Assembly: GCA_016932035.1 (NCBI GenBank) | Contig: JAFGDR010000022.1 | Coordinates: forward strand, 9,683-73,682 | Origin: Candidatus Cloacimonadota bacterium | GTDB lineage: Bacteria; Cloacimonadota; Cloacimonadia; JGIOTU-2 | DNA length: 64,000 nt | Direction of reading: 5' to 3' | Shown here: positions 44,032-53,481 of the stretch, in pieces | How positions within the stretch are numbered: position 1 is the first letter of the stretch | Layout of the letters: every line of letters starts with the position of its first letter | Program-made: the position numbers and the translations under genes | Notes under the pieces: model-generated | What the model was told of the DNA's origin: nothing | The model's database searches: none | What the model saw: only the letters and a program-made list of their open reading frames with translations

Positions 44032-45195
44032 ATGCTTGAGAAAGAACATTTCTTAGAAAAGCTTTTTAAAGAGACAAATCTTCATGATGAACATCAACTT
44101 TCCAGGTTTGCCACAAAAAACGAGGATGCATACAGGAAAGTTGAAGAACATGAAAAACGTTTGCGCGGTCCGTTTGCTGTAGATAGAGTCAGGATACTCT
44201 ATACTGGCGCATATAGACGATATCAGGGAAAAACACAGGTTGTATATTTCTCAAATCTCTTCGATGAAGAGATGTCCAACAGGAGTCTACACACAACCTA
44301 TGTAGCACAAGTCTCCCGTAGTATTGGTAAGATGCTTAGGTTAAATCTTGATCTTATCGAAGCAATAGCACTGGGTCATGATCTCGGCCACCCTCCCTTT
44401 GGACATGATGGTGAGGAAATGCTCAGTGAATGCTGTGTGAATCATGGCATTGGACGTTTTCATCATAATATTGAAAGTTTGTATATTGTCGATCAGATCA
44501 CGAACCATGGGAAGGGATTGAATCTTACTTTCCAGGTTCGTGATGGGATCGTATCTCATGACGGCGAAGTGCACGATGAGGAGCTTCATCCCAAACGGCA
44601 TAAAACAGAAAAAGATCTTCAGGAATTTCTCAAGATAATGAAAACAGAGGACACAACTAGTCCACCCGCTACTCTGGAAGCATGTGTTGTTCGCATTGCA
44701 GACACGATTGCATATATCGGTCAGGATATAGAAGATGCAATACGGCTTGGTTTTCTTAAGCGGGATGAATTGCCAAAAGATGCGGTTCAAAAATTGGGGT
44801 CCACAAACGAACAAATCGTCAGCACACTTATCATGAATGTTGTCTACCATAGTTTTGATAAAGATTTTGTCGCCTTTGGAAAAGACACTTCGGACGCATT
44901 GTACACTCTCAAAAAATTCAATTATCAAAAAATTTATACCCACCCATGGATCAAAAAAGAAAAATATACGATCCGTCGCGGCATGAAAATTCTTTTCGGA
45001 AAATATATGAATGATCTCGAGAAAAAGAATGATGATTCAAAGATCTACAATCACTTTTTAAATCATAAAAGTGAACAATATCTTGAGAGCACGAATAATG
45101 CCGAAAAGGTACGTGATTTTATAGCTACAATGACCGACCGATATTTCAACCAGGAGCTCGAAGACTATGTTCTCCCGGGAAGAGCGCTGGAATAA
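44032..45195 (+). CDS. dGTPase-like HD-domain protein
   Basis: 387 residues of the deoxyguanosinetriphosphate triphosphohydrolase-like group. Metal residues: His87 (LHTTYVAQVSR), His116-Asp117 in GHDLGHPPFGHDGEEM, and a later Asp in ACVVRIADTIAYIGQDIEDA (about 219-238). The family removes triphosphate from dNTPs; which dNTP is not clear, and some relatives have lost it. The ATG lacks a good ribosome site, and an out-of-frame ATG lies 4 bases upstream. It starts 14 bp after the cold-shock gene. Confidence 0.85.
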   Translation: MLEKEHFLEKLFKETNLHDEHQLSRFATKNEDAYRKVEEHEKRLRGPFAVDRVRILYTGAYRRYQGKTQVVYFSNLFDEEMSNRSLHTTYVAQVSRSIGKMLRLNLDLIEAIALGHDLGHPPFGHDGEEMLSECCVNHGIGRFHHNIESLYIVDQITNHGKGLNLTFQVRDGIVSHDGEVHDEELHPKRHKTEKDLQEFLKIMKTEDTTSPPATLEACVVRIADTIAYIGQDIEDAIRLGFLKRDELPKDAVQKLGSTNEQIVSTLIMNVVYHSFDKDFVAFGKDTSDALYTLKKFNYQKIYTHPWIKKEKYTIRRGMKILFGKYMNDLEKKNDDSKIYNHFLNHKSEQYLESTNNAEKVRDFIATMTDRYFNQELEDYVLPGRALE

Positions 45196-45215
45196 CAAAT
45201 AATTATAGGAAGAAT

Positions 45216-46320
45216 ATGGATGTTAATGTTTTCGCAAAAGATATAGAAGATCTGAAAGAAAAAATACTCGAATTGCGGAGGTATCTTTGACGTAGAAACT
45301 AAAGATGCAAAGATATCACGGCTTGAAAAAGATATGAGCAGTCCTGATTTCTGGGATGATCAGGAACGAGCTCGTCAAACTGCGGAAGAACTCAGCAATT
45401 TAAAAGATGACATCGCTACATCAGACAATCTAACAAATTCTCTTGAAGAACTCGAAGCATTCCTTGCACTTTTACAGGAAGATAAGGACAAGGAGCTCGA
45501 AACTGAAGCAGAAAACAAACTCTTGCTGACAAAGAAGTTTTTAGACAAACTCGAAACCCAACTCATTCTCAGTGATCCATATGATAAGAAAAATGCGTTG
45601 CTCGAAATCCATCCCGGAGCAGGAGGTACAGAATCTCACGATTGGGCAGAGATGCTTCTCCGTATGTATATTCGATGGGCTGAAAACCAGGGATTTGGAG
45701 TTGAGCTTCTCGATAAACAGCCCGGTGACATCGCTGGTATCAGTTCTGCAACGCTTGAAATTAAAGGCAAATATGCATATGGATACTTGAAATCCGAAAT
45801 AGGAATTCACAGACTTGTGCGAATCTCCCCTTTCGATGCAAACAAACGAAGACATACTTCCTTTGCATCGGTCTTTGTTTATCCAGAAGTTGATGATAAT
45901 ATTGAAGTGGAGATCAGCGAAAATGATCTAAGAATTGACACATTTCGCGCAAGCGGTGCAGGTGGGCAACATGTCAATAAGGTTAGTAGCGCAGTTCGGA
46001 TCACGCATATTCCAACTGGTATCGTAGCGCAATGTCAGTCCGAACGCTCGCAGCTTCATAATAAAGATAATGCAATGAAAGTGCTCAAATCCCGGCTCTA
46101 TCAGATGTATAAAGAAGAGCAGGATAAAGAGCGTCAAAAAATAGAAAACGAGAAGAAAAGCATCGAATGGGGCAACCAGATCAGGTCATACGTATTCCAG
46201 CCATATTCAATGGTCAAAGATCATCGAACAGATGAGCAGACCGGAAATGTTCAAGCAGTTATGGACGGAAATATTGACCAATTCATCGATGCATTTTTAA
46301 AAAATAAATCATTGAATTAA
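45216..46320 (+). CDS. prfB: Peptide chain release factor 2, programmed +1 frameshift
   Basis: The first frame runs from the ATG at 45216 for 24 codons to a TGA at 45288-45290. The site reads CGGAGG-TAT-CTT-TGA-C: a Shine-Dalgarno-like element (45276-45281), a slippery CTT and an in-frame stop. Skipping T45288 joins to the main frame (GAC at 45289), giving 367 residues. This is the classical RF2 autoregulation, in which low RF2 favours the shift. The SPF anticodon-like motif (about 201-203) and GGQ in GAGGQHVNK confirm a UGA/UAA-reading factor. lysS follows 11 bp later, as in E. coli. Confidence 0.95.
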
Positions 46321-46331
46321 TTGAGGTCCTC

Positions 46332-47834
46332 ATGGATAATGAAAATCAACTCATTCATGCAAGAAAAGAGAAACTTGGACGCCTGCTCGAATTGGGAGCT
46401 AATCCGTTCCCGACAAAAGCAGCACGCACAAATCATATAAAAGAAATATTTGATAATCCCGAATTATTCATCAAGGGCAAAAAAAGTGTCGATATCGTAG
46501 GCAGGATACGTTCACTCAGAAAAATGGGCAAAGCCAGCTTCTGTCATATTGAAGATGAAACCGGCAAAATCCAGATTTACGTAAAAAGAGACGACATTGG
46601 TACTGATAAGTATCAAATATTCAAACAATGCGACCTCGGGGATTTTGTTCATGTGAAAGGATTTGTCTTTTATACTCAGACAAATGAACTTTCCATTCAT
46701 GCCGAGGAATTCACCTTCCTTGCAAAAGCGATCAGGCCGCTGCCAGTAGTCAAAGAAAAGATCGAAGACGGAAAAAAGGTCATGTATGATCAATTTGCAG
46801 ATAAAGAACTTCGATATCGCAAACGCTATCTCGACCTTCTCCTCAATCCTGAGGTGAAACATACCTTCCAAACCCGCAGCAAGATCATTAAAATGATGAG
46901 AGATTTTCTCGATGCCCGAGGATATATCGAAGTTGAAACTCCGATCCTTCAGCCCATATATGGTGGCGCGGCAGCTCAACCATTTATTACAAAGCATAAC
47001 AAACTCGATATGGAACTCTACCTGCGTATCGCTGACGAACTGTATCTAAAACGTCTGATCATCGGGGGATTCGAAAAAGTATACGAGGTGTGCAAAGATT
47101 TTCGTAATGAAGGAATGGACAGAACCCACAATCCGGAATTCACGCAGATAGAACTGTATGAAGCATATGCTGACTATCATGATATTATGGACCTGGTGGA
47201 GGATATGCTAACCGGAATTGCTCAGGAAGTGTGCGGTACCTTGGACATCACCTACGATGATAAAACCATACATCTTGAAAAACCATGGCAGCGTAAACCA
47301 ATGCTTGAACTCATCAAAGAACATGCAGGTATCGATGTTGAGAATTCACGTATGGAGGAGCTTATAGCATTCTGTAAAGAGCATGAAATTGAACTCGAAG
47401 TCGAGAATTTTGGTAAAATCGTCGATGAAATTTTCAAGAGATTTGTTGAAGACAATCTTATCCAGCCGACCTTTGTTATCGATTTCCCTAAAGAAATTTC
47501 ACCTCTTGCAAAATCCAAACCGGATAATCCACGTCTTGTTGAAAGGTTCGAAATATTTATTGCAGGACTTGAACTGGGTAATTGTTTCAGTGAATTGAAT
47601 GATCCAATCGATCAGAGAGAACGTCTCGAAGGACAGGCAAAACAGCGTGAACTTGGAGATGTCGAAGCAAGCGAAGTCGACGAAGATTTCCTCGAAGCAA
47701 TGGAATACGGTATGCCCCCGACTGGCGGACTTGGTCTTGGTATCGACAGGATCGTGATGCTGCTCACAAATTCGCATAATATAAAGGATGTCATCTTATT
47801 CCCACAGATGCGACCGGATAGTCACAACGAATAG
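46332..47834 (+). CDS. lysS: Lysyl-tRNA synthetase (class II)
   Basis: 500 residues. An N-terminal OB-fold anticodon-binding domain (about 55-150) is followed by the class II core: motif 1 around TRSKIIKMMRDFLDARGYIE (about 178-197), motif 2 with FRNEGMDRTHNPEFTQIE (about 257-274), and motif 3 GGLGLGIDRIVMLLT (about 465-479). It charges tRNA-Lys. GAGG lies 8 bases before the ATG. The prfB-lysS pairing suggests an operon. Confidence 0.96.
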   Translation: MDNENQLIHARKEKLGRLLELGANPFPTKAARTNHIKEIFDNPELFIKGKKSVDIVGRIRSLRKMGKASFCHIEDETGKIQIYVKRDDIGTDKYQIFKQCDLGDFVHVKGFVFYTQTNELSIHAEEFTFLAKAIRPLPVVKEKIEDGKKVMYDQFADKELRYRKRYLDLLLNPEVKHTFQTRSKIIKMMRDFLDARGYIEVETPILQPIYGGAAAQPFITKHNKLDMELYLRIADELYLKRLIIGGFEKVYEVCKDFRNEGMDRTHNPEFTQIELYEAYADYHDIMDLVEDMLTGIAQEVCGTLDITYDDKTIHLEKPWQRKPMLELIKEHAGIDVENSRMEELIAFCKEHEIELEVENFGKIVDEIFKRFVEDNLIQPTFVIDFPKEISPLAKSKPDNPRLVERFEIFIAGLELGNCFSELNDPIDQRERLEGQAKQRELGDVEASEVDEDFLEAMEYGMPPTGGLGLGIDRIVMLLTNSHNIKDVILFPQMRPDSHNE

Positions 47835-47845
47835 GAGGTCTTTCA

Positions 47846-49900
47846 ATGACTATACAAGAAATATATAATGAAGAAAACAAAAAAACTCGAAACGTCTATG
47901 AAAAATCAATTGAATCAATAAAAGACATCGTTCTTAAAACCGAAAATTTCGAAGCGTATCCGGACAAGCAGGAATTCATGCGATTCTTCTATGATGTCGG
48001 AATATTCATTCTTAAAATGTACGAATTCGAGAAACGATGCACACCAGAGCATTTTTCGAACGAATCAACTCTTACTTTAATGGAAGAGAATACATCATTT
48101 TTCCTATCGATCTTACCGGAAGATTACGATACAAGCTGGGCAAATCCCACCTATGCTGTTTCGAAACTTGGTGATAATTTTGGACAACTTTTCTCATACT
48201 TTTTCACGAGGATCAGACAGTTCATAATGAATGCTTTCCAGCATAAACGATTTGAGATGGCTGAATGGAATGTGATCTACATCGAAGCATTCGAAGTTGT
48301 TGAATATTCGATGCCAGATTATGAAAAACTGAGACAAATCATAACGAAGATTGATGCTGCTTACAGCTTGAGAGAAGAGCAGATACGTCTTTCAGAAAAC
48401 TATGATCCAACTTTCGATTTTTTTAAGAATATCATAGAAACCGCAGATTTCTCTGATGAGCGATACCTTTTTCAGCTTGGTTGTTATATCAACGACGATA
48501 CGATCCGAATCTCAAAACACCTGCAAACATTGACCAAAGCCAAAATTGTCGAGTTGGCGAACCTTATGGCGGATTCGTATGAACGGGGGTTTGTGACATC
48601 AGACAAGGATATGGCGCTAAAATCTACTGCAATGTTGATCTATCCTGCTGGTTTTGAGCGTATTATAAAGTACCTGATTCCAGCGATGAAGAAAAAAGGA
48701 CTCGACCTAATCATCAAAAGACCTTCAGGTGCGAAAACAAATAAGCAGTATCAATATGATCACCGGTTCGACAGAGCTTTATTCCTTGATGAAGCACTCC
48801 TCGAACGAGCAGAAAAAACCATTAAAGAATCCTATGAATCAATTAAGGAACTCACCGACCAGTATTCCGGACTAATCTATTTCGAAACCTTTGGTGAAGA
48901 ACCTTTCAGTCCTGTAGCAAAGAAAGAATGTCTTAAGCTGAATGAAGAGCAGCAGGTTCTCTTGCAAAAACTTCAACAAATTGCTAATCAGATAACCTTC
49001 ACTTTCATCCCTCGTGAACAAACAAGTTTTTGCATCATCGCGTTCCCAACACCGGAGATCGGTGCTGATTTTGAAGAAATTTTCAATGACACTTATGCAA
49101 TCAACACGCTGAAAAATGAGGTATATGAACCAATCCAGCAGAAGATCATAGATGCACTCGATACTGCAGAATATGCACACATCAAAGGTAAAGGAACAAA
49201 CAAAACAGACCTTAAGGTCATGCTTGCCAAAATTGATGATCCTCAAAAGCAAACGAACTTTGTAAATTGTACTGCAGATGTAAATGTGCCGCTTGGTGAA
49301 GTCTTTACCACCCCTCAACTTAAGGGCACAAATGGAGTACTTCATATTGAAGACACATACCTTCGAGGGTTACGCTATAAAGATTTACAGCTTGTTTTCA
49401 AAGATGGTTTCATCGAAGATTATTCATGCACCAACTTCGACAATGATCAAGAGAACAAAAAATATATCGAAGAAAATATACTCTTCCCGCATAAGACCCT
49501 TCCCATGGGTGAATTCGCGATTGGCACGAACACACTTGCATACATCGTTGCTCAAAAATATAAAATTCTTCGTCTCCTTCCCGTATTGATTATCGAAAAA
49601 ATGGGTCCTCATTTTGCAGTGGGTGACACCTGCTTCACATTCGAAGAGGATAAGAAGGTCTGCAATCCCGACGGAAAAGAGATCATTGCGCGCGATAATG
49701 AGAAGACCATTCTTCGAAAAGAGGACATGAGCAAAGCATACACATATACACATATCGATATTACGCTTCCCTATGAATCGATCGGTTTTATTACGGCAGT
49801 TAGTAAAAATGGCACAAAAATTGACATTCTGCGGAATGAAAGATTTGTTTTGGAAGGTACAGAAAAACTCAATGAACCATTAAATGAATATTATTCATAA
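47846..49900 (+). CDS. M29-family (aminopeptidase T-like) metallopeptidase with N-terminal extension
   Basis: 684 residues, about 270 more than typical M29 enzymes. The peptidase part is the last 430 residues: NVPLGEVFTTP (about 479-489) and GEFAIGTN (about 553-560) with metal-binding Glu, EKMGPHFAVGDTC (about 582-594) with His, and YTHIDITLPYESI (about 633-645) with His and Asp. The first about 240 residues look helical with aromatic residues and match nothing I recognise. Expected to be cytosolic; it removes N-terminal residues with two divalent metal ions. It follows lysS by 11 bp and precedes the importer genes. Confidence 0.83.
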   Translation: MTIQEIYNEENKKTRNVYEKSIESIKDIVLKTENFEAYPDKQEFMRFFYDVGIFILKMYEFEKRCTPEHFSNESTLTLMEENTSFFLSILPEDYDTSWANPTYAVSKLGDNFGQLFSYFFTRIRQFIMNAFQHKRFEMAEWNVIYIEAFEVVEYSMPDYEKLRQIITKIDAAYSLREEQIRLSENYDPTFDFFKNIIETADFSDERYLFQLGCYINDDTIRISKHLQTLTKAKIVELANLMADSYERGFVTSDKDMALKSTAMLIYPAGFERIIKYLIPAMKKKGLDLIIKRPSGAKTNKQYQYDHRFDRALFLDEALLERAEKTIKESYESIKELTDQYSGLIYFETFGEEPFSPVAKKECLKLNEEQQVLLQKLQQIANQITFTFIPREQTSFCIIAFPTPEIGADFEEIFNDTYAINTLKNEVYEPIQQKIIDALDTAEYAHIKGKGTNKTDLKVMLAKIDDPQKQTNFVNCTADVNVPLGEVFTTPQLKGTNGVLHIEDTYLRGLRYKDLQLVFKDGFIEDYSCTNFDNDQENKKYIEENILFPHKTLPMGEFAIGTNTLAYIVAQKYKILRLLPVLIIEKMGPHFAVGDTCFTFEEDKKVCNPDGKEIIARDNEKTILRKEDMSKAYTYTHIDITLPYESIGFITAVSKNGTKIDILRNERFVLEGTEKLNEPLNEYYS

Positions 49901-49908
49901 GGAGTTTC

Positions 49909-50817
49909 ATGAAAGCATACAAGATTGTACTCGTCATATTACTGGTCGGCATTCTCATCATTGGATGCAGCCAGAAAGCCCCGCTCGGGACAAAGAAGAA
50001 TCCGATCAAAATGTATTTTGTTCCATCAATGGAAGCAGGAAAGATCGTGACAAGCGGTCAGGAAATTGCAGATTATCTTCATGAAAAAACAGGATACTTT
50101 TTCAGAGTCGCAGTCCCCACAAGCTATGCCTCGGTCATCGAAGCCATTGGAACCAAAGAAACCGATATTGCATGGCTTGCCACTTTCGCCTACATCCTCG
50201 CCAATGAAAAGTTCGGAGCAGAAGTTGAGCTGACAACCGTGAGAAACGGGCTTGAGAAGTATAAGGGCCAATTCGTCGCTCTTGCAGGAAGTGGGATCGA
50301 CAGTGTTGAGGATATCCAAGGTAAAGTGATTGCTTATACAGATGCCGCATCGACGTCTGGTTACATCTACCCTTCTGCGCTCCTTGCAAAAAAAGGTATC
50401 AAACCGGCTCGTTCACTCTTTGCAGGTGGTCATCCCCAAGCAATTCTTGCAGTATATCAGGGAACTGCTGATGTCGGATGCACATTCTGGTCTCCAACCG
50501 ATGAAAATGGCACCATTCGAGATGCACGACGAGCTGTTATCGAAACGTATCCAGATATTGTTGATAAAGTAAAGATCATAGGATATACTGAATGGATTCC
50601 AAATGATACCGTTACCTTCAGAAAAGAATTTCCTGAAGACATGAAGAATGCAATCGTCGATGCTCTAATAGAATTTGCAAACACAGAAGAAGGACATCAA
50701 ACTTTGCTGGATATTTTAGATATTGATAACTTTGTCCGAGCCAATAATTCAGATTATGACGTTGTTCGTGAAACCCTCCAGGCATTGGGCACAGACGCAT
50801 CCCAGTTCATACAATGA
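49909..50817 (+). CDS. phnD: PhnD-like substrate-binding lipoprotein
   Basis: 302 residues; the signal ends LIIGCSQ with lipid Cys20, so it is anchored to the inner membrane. The mature part matches the phosphate/phosphite/phosphonate binding family: FVPSMEAGKIVTSGQEIADY, DIAWLATFAYILA, and the ligand-binding STSGY (about 147-151). GGAG precedes the ATG. It is the first of a three-gene importer; the stop and the next start overlap (ATGA). Which phosphorus oxyanion it binds cannot be told. Confidence 0.9.
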   Translation: MKAYKIVLVILLVGILIIGCSQKAPLGTKKNPIKMYFVPSMEAGKIVTSGQEIADYLHEKTGYFFRVAVPTSYASVIEAIGTKETDIAWLATFAYILANEKFGAEVELTTVRNGLEKYKGQFVALAGSGIDSVEDIQGKVIAYTDAASTSGYIYPSALLAKKGIKPARSLFAGGHPQAILAVYQGTADVGCTFWSPTDENGTIRDARRAVIETYPDIVDKVKIIGYTEWIPNDTVTFRKEFPEDMKNAIVDALIEFANTEEGHQTLLDILDIDNFVRANNSDYDVVRETLQALGTDASQFIQ

Positions 50818-51581
50818 AAAATATTATAAAACTCACAGACGTCCATAAGGTTTATAAGGGGGGTACCCATGCACTTAAAGGTATCAATCTCGAAGTGAAA
50901 GAAGGTGAATTTCTTATACTCCTTGGTTTGTCCGGTTCGGGCAAATCAACGTTGCTTCGGTGCATGAACAGATTGATCGAACCAACATCTGGTGAAATAG
51001 AGATTGACGAAGAGAATGTGATCACTGCAAAAGGAAAACGGCTTCGCAAAATACGTCGCCATATCGGCATGATTTTTCAGCAATTCAATCTCATTAAAAA
51101 CCTGAGTGCTTTGACAAATGTTCTTTCAGGCAAACTGGGTTATGTTTCTCTCTGGCATGCAATCACCTTTTCGATGCACAAAAATGATGTTGAGATTGCA
51201 ATGAGTAATCTCAAGAGAGTGGGACTCGAAACATTCGCAAGAAACAAAGCGCGCAATCTAAGCGGTGGTCAGCAGCAGCGTGTTGCCATTGCCCGTGCGC
51301 TCATGCAGAATCCCAAAGTGATCTTCGCTGATGAGCCCGTCGCCAGTCTTGACCCGGCAACTGCAGATTCAGTGATGAGATATCTCGGTGAGCTCAATAA
51401 GAAAGATAATATCACAATTCTATGCTCTCTTCACTTCCTCAGTCTGGCACGCAAATACGGCACCCGGGTTGTTGCTTTAAAAGATGGTAATATTGTGTTC
51501 GATGGAACGCCAATTGAAATAGACGAGAAGAAATTCAAAGATATTTATGGAGAAGATGCTGAGGAGGTTGAAATAAGATGA
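50814..51581 (+). CDS. phnC: PhnC-like ABC transporter ATPase
   Basis: 255 residues. Walker A GLSGSGKST (about 38-46), Q-loop IFQQFNLIKNLS, signature LSGGQQQR and Walker B VIFADEP are intact. Family PhnC traits include the NVLSGKLGYVSLWHAI segment after the Q-loop. It powers import of the substrate bound by the adjacent PhnD-like protein. It overlaps both neighbours by 4 bases. Confidence 0.93.
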   Translation: MKNIIKLTDVHKVYKGGTHALKGINLEVKEGEFLILLGLSGSGKSTLLRCMNRLIEPTSGEIEIDEENVITAKGKRLRKIRRHIGMIFQQFNLIKNLSALTNVLSGKLGYVSLWHAITFSMHKNDVEIAMSNLKRVGLETFARNKARNLSGGQQQRVAIARALMQNPKVIFADEPVASLDPATADSVMRYLGELNKKDNITILCSLHFLSLARKYGTRVVALKDGNIVFDGTPIEIDEKKFKDIYGEDAEEVEIR

Positions 51582-52789
51582 AGAAACATAGCAGAACAAA
51601 AGCATTTATTCAATCGATTGCAACCGATCTTCTTTTCTGGATATACCTTTTCTCATGCCTGTACTATCTCTTTCATAAATGGACCGGATTCACTGCGGAT
51701 TTATTGTACATCGGTCTCGCAGCAGTCATCGCTACAATCCTTTTCCAGATATTACGAATCTCAATCGGTGTAAAAGTATTTTTTTCCAAAAAGAAAGCAA
51801 AGAAAAGCCTTTTCAGGTCCGCTTTAAGCTATTTTATAATCATTGCATTGCTTGTAACATTTATAGTAGGAATAAATATTGTTGGTGTGGATTTTTATAA
51901 ATTCTTCACAAAATTCCAGAATGCAGGTGGAATTGCATCCGGTATTTTTGATCCAAGTATTACTGGCTATTCACTTTCTGCGACCTCCATTGATAATTTA
52001 CAAAAAGAGAATGTACCGCAAGATGTACTCAGTTCCCTGGAAGGTGTTGTTAACAGAAAATTTGCCACAAAAAAAGTATTCCTTGATGAACTCAAAAAAC
52101 GTCTGGACGACTCGCAACTTCGAGAATATAAATCAGAAATATTTAAAAATGCCGATAAGAATAATGAACTATTAAACAAAGCTCTTTCTGCGCTTGCTGA
52201 AACGATTTTCCTTGCACTTCTGGCAACGGTTTTTGCCATCCCTTTTGCATTTATTCTCAGTTTCTTTGCAGCGCGAAACCTCATGCCGAAAACCTGGCTG
52301 GGAAATACTGTATATATTGTAATACGAACCGTTGCAACGATTTTTAGGTCAATCGAAGCGATCGTATGGGCAATCATATTCAGTGTATGGGTCGGTATTG
52401 GTCCTTTTGCCGGTATGCTTGCCCTTATGATACATTCCATTGCTGCACTAACCAAACTCTACTCGGAACAGATCGAGAACATTGATTCCGGTCCTGTCGA
52501 AGCAATCAAGGCAACAGGGGCAAGTACACTTCAGACATGGATATATGCAGTTATTCCACAGATCGTTTCCCCATTCCTTGCATTTACCATATATCGTTGG
52601 GACATTAATGTACGAATGGCTACGATCGTTGGTTTTGTTGGGGGCGGTGGTATCGGTCTCCTTCTTCTCCAGCAACAGCAACTCCTTCGCTGGCACAACG
52701 TCGGCTTATTGATATGGCTCATTGCTTTCGTGGTCTGGGTTATGGATATGGTCAGTGCAAAAGTGCGTGAGAAACTGGTTGGGATGTAG
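51578..52789 (+). CDS. phnE: PhnE-like ABC transporter permease, enlarged N-terminal part
   Basis: 403 residues against about 260-280 in E. coli PhnE. Residues 1-110 hold about three extra membrane helices, and about 110-195 form a soluble, charged segment of unknown role. The core permease (about 200-403) shows the EAA-loop region PVEAIKATGASTLQTWIYAVIPQI and later GFVGGGGIGLLLL. It forms the pore with the PhnC-like ATPase. It is the last importer gene. Confidence 0.9.
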   Translation: MKKHSRTKAFIQSIATDLLFWIYLFSCLYYLFHKWTGFTADLLYIGLAAVIATILFQILRISIGVKVFFSKKKAKKSLFRSALSYFIIIALLVTFIVGINIVGVDFYKFFTKFQNAGGIASGIFDPSITGYSLSATSIDNLQKENVPQDVLSSLEGVVNRKFATKKVFLDELKKRLDDSQLREYKSEIFKNADKNNELLNKALSALAETIFLALLATVFAIPFAFILSFFAARNLMPKTWLGNTVYIVIRTVATIFRSIEAIVWAIIFSVWVGIGPFAGMLALMIHSIAALTKLYSEQIENIDSGPVEAIKATGASTLQTWIYAVIPQIVSPFLAFTIYRWDINVRMATIVGFVGGGGIGLLLLQQQQLLRWHNVGLLIWLIAFVVWVMDMVSAKVREKLVGM

Positions 52790-52804
52790 TCCATACAATT
52801 CTTC

Positions 52805-53467
52805 ATGAATTTCAAAGCAGTTATATTCGATCTCGACGGTACATTGATCGACTCCATGGGTTTATGGACCCAGGTGGATCGTGAATTCCTTGGAAAAAGA
52901 AATATTCCTGTACCGGACGATTTATTTGATGATATTCAGGTTGGAAACAGTTACGTCGAGGTCGCAGAACATTTCAAAAGAAAATTTAATTTACCCGATA
53001 GTGCTGAAGATATCATGAACGAATGGACGGATATGGTCGCCTGGCATTACAAGAATGATATTCCCCTCAAAGCTGGCGCTAAAGAATTTCTCACCTTCCT
53101 CCACGAGAATGGAATCAAGATAGGTGTAGGCACAAGCAATATTCACCACCTCACGGAAGTTGTACTTTCAGCGAATGATGTGTGGCATTATGTCGATGCA
53201 GTTGTTGACGGACAGGAAAATCTCAGGGGAAAGCCGATGCCGGATATCTTCCTTCGGGTTGCAGAAAAGCTTGGTGTCAAGCCGGAAGACTGCCTGGTTA
53301 TTGAAGATGTGATAGCAGGTGTGATGGCTGCAAAAAATGCAGGGATGAACTCCTTTGCAATCGAGGATGACTATTCAATAAAGGATAAAGATCAGATCAA
53401 GGAATATGTGGATTTCTATGCTCGTGATTTTCATGAGATAAAAGATAAACTTACATCTTCAGCCTAA
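52805..53467 (+). CDS. HAD-superfamily phosphatase / beta-phosphoglucomutase-like
   Basis: 220 residues. Motif I FDLDGTLIDS (8-17) has the nucleophile Asp9 and acid/base Asp11, motif II is GTSN near residue 103, and VIEDVIAGVMAAKNAG (about 165-180) is motif IV. The helical cap between motifs I and II is of the beta-PGM/GPH type. Substrate unknown; it may be a sugar phosphate. It lies 15 bp after the importer and has no ribosome site. Confidence 0.87.
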   Translation: MNFKAVIFDLDGTLIDSMGLWTQVDREFLGKRNIPVPDDLFDDIQVGNSYVEVAEHFKRKFNLPDSAEDIMNEWTDMVAWHYKNDIPLKAGAKEFLTFLHENGIKIGVGTSNIHHLTEVVLSANDVWHYVDAVVDGQENLRGKPMPDIFLRVAEKLGVKPEDCLVIEDVIAGVMAAKNAGMNSFAIEDDYSIKDKDQIKEYVDFYARDFHEIKDKLTSSA

Positions 53468-53481
53468 AAGAGGATCACATC

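Noticed and set aside
45288-45290. In-frame stop early in prfB, as a possible pseudogene
   Set aside because: The surrounding Shine-Dalgarno-like element, CTT-TGA-C and the intact second frame match programmed frameshifting.
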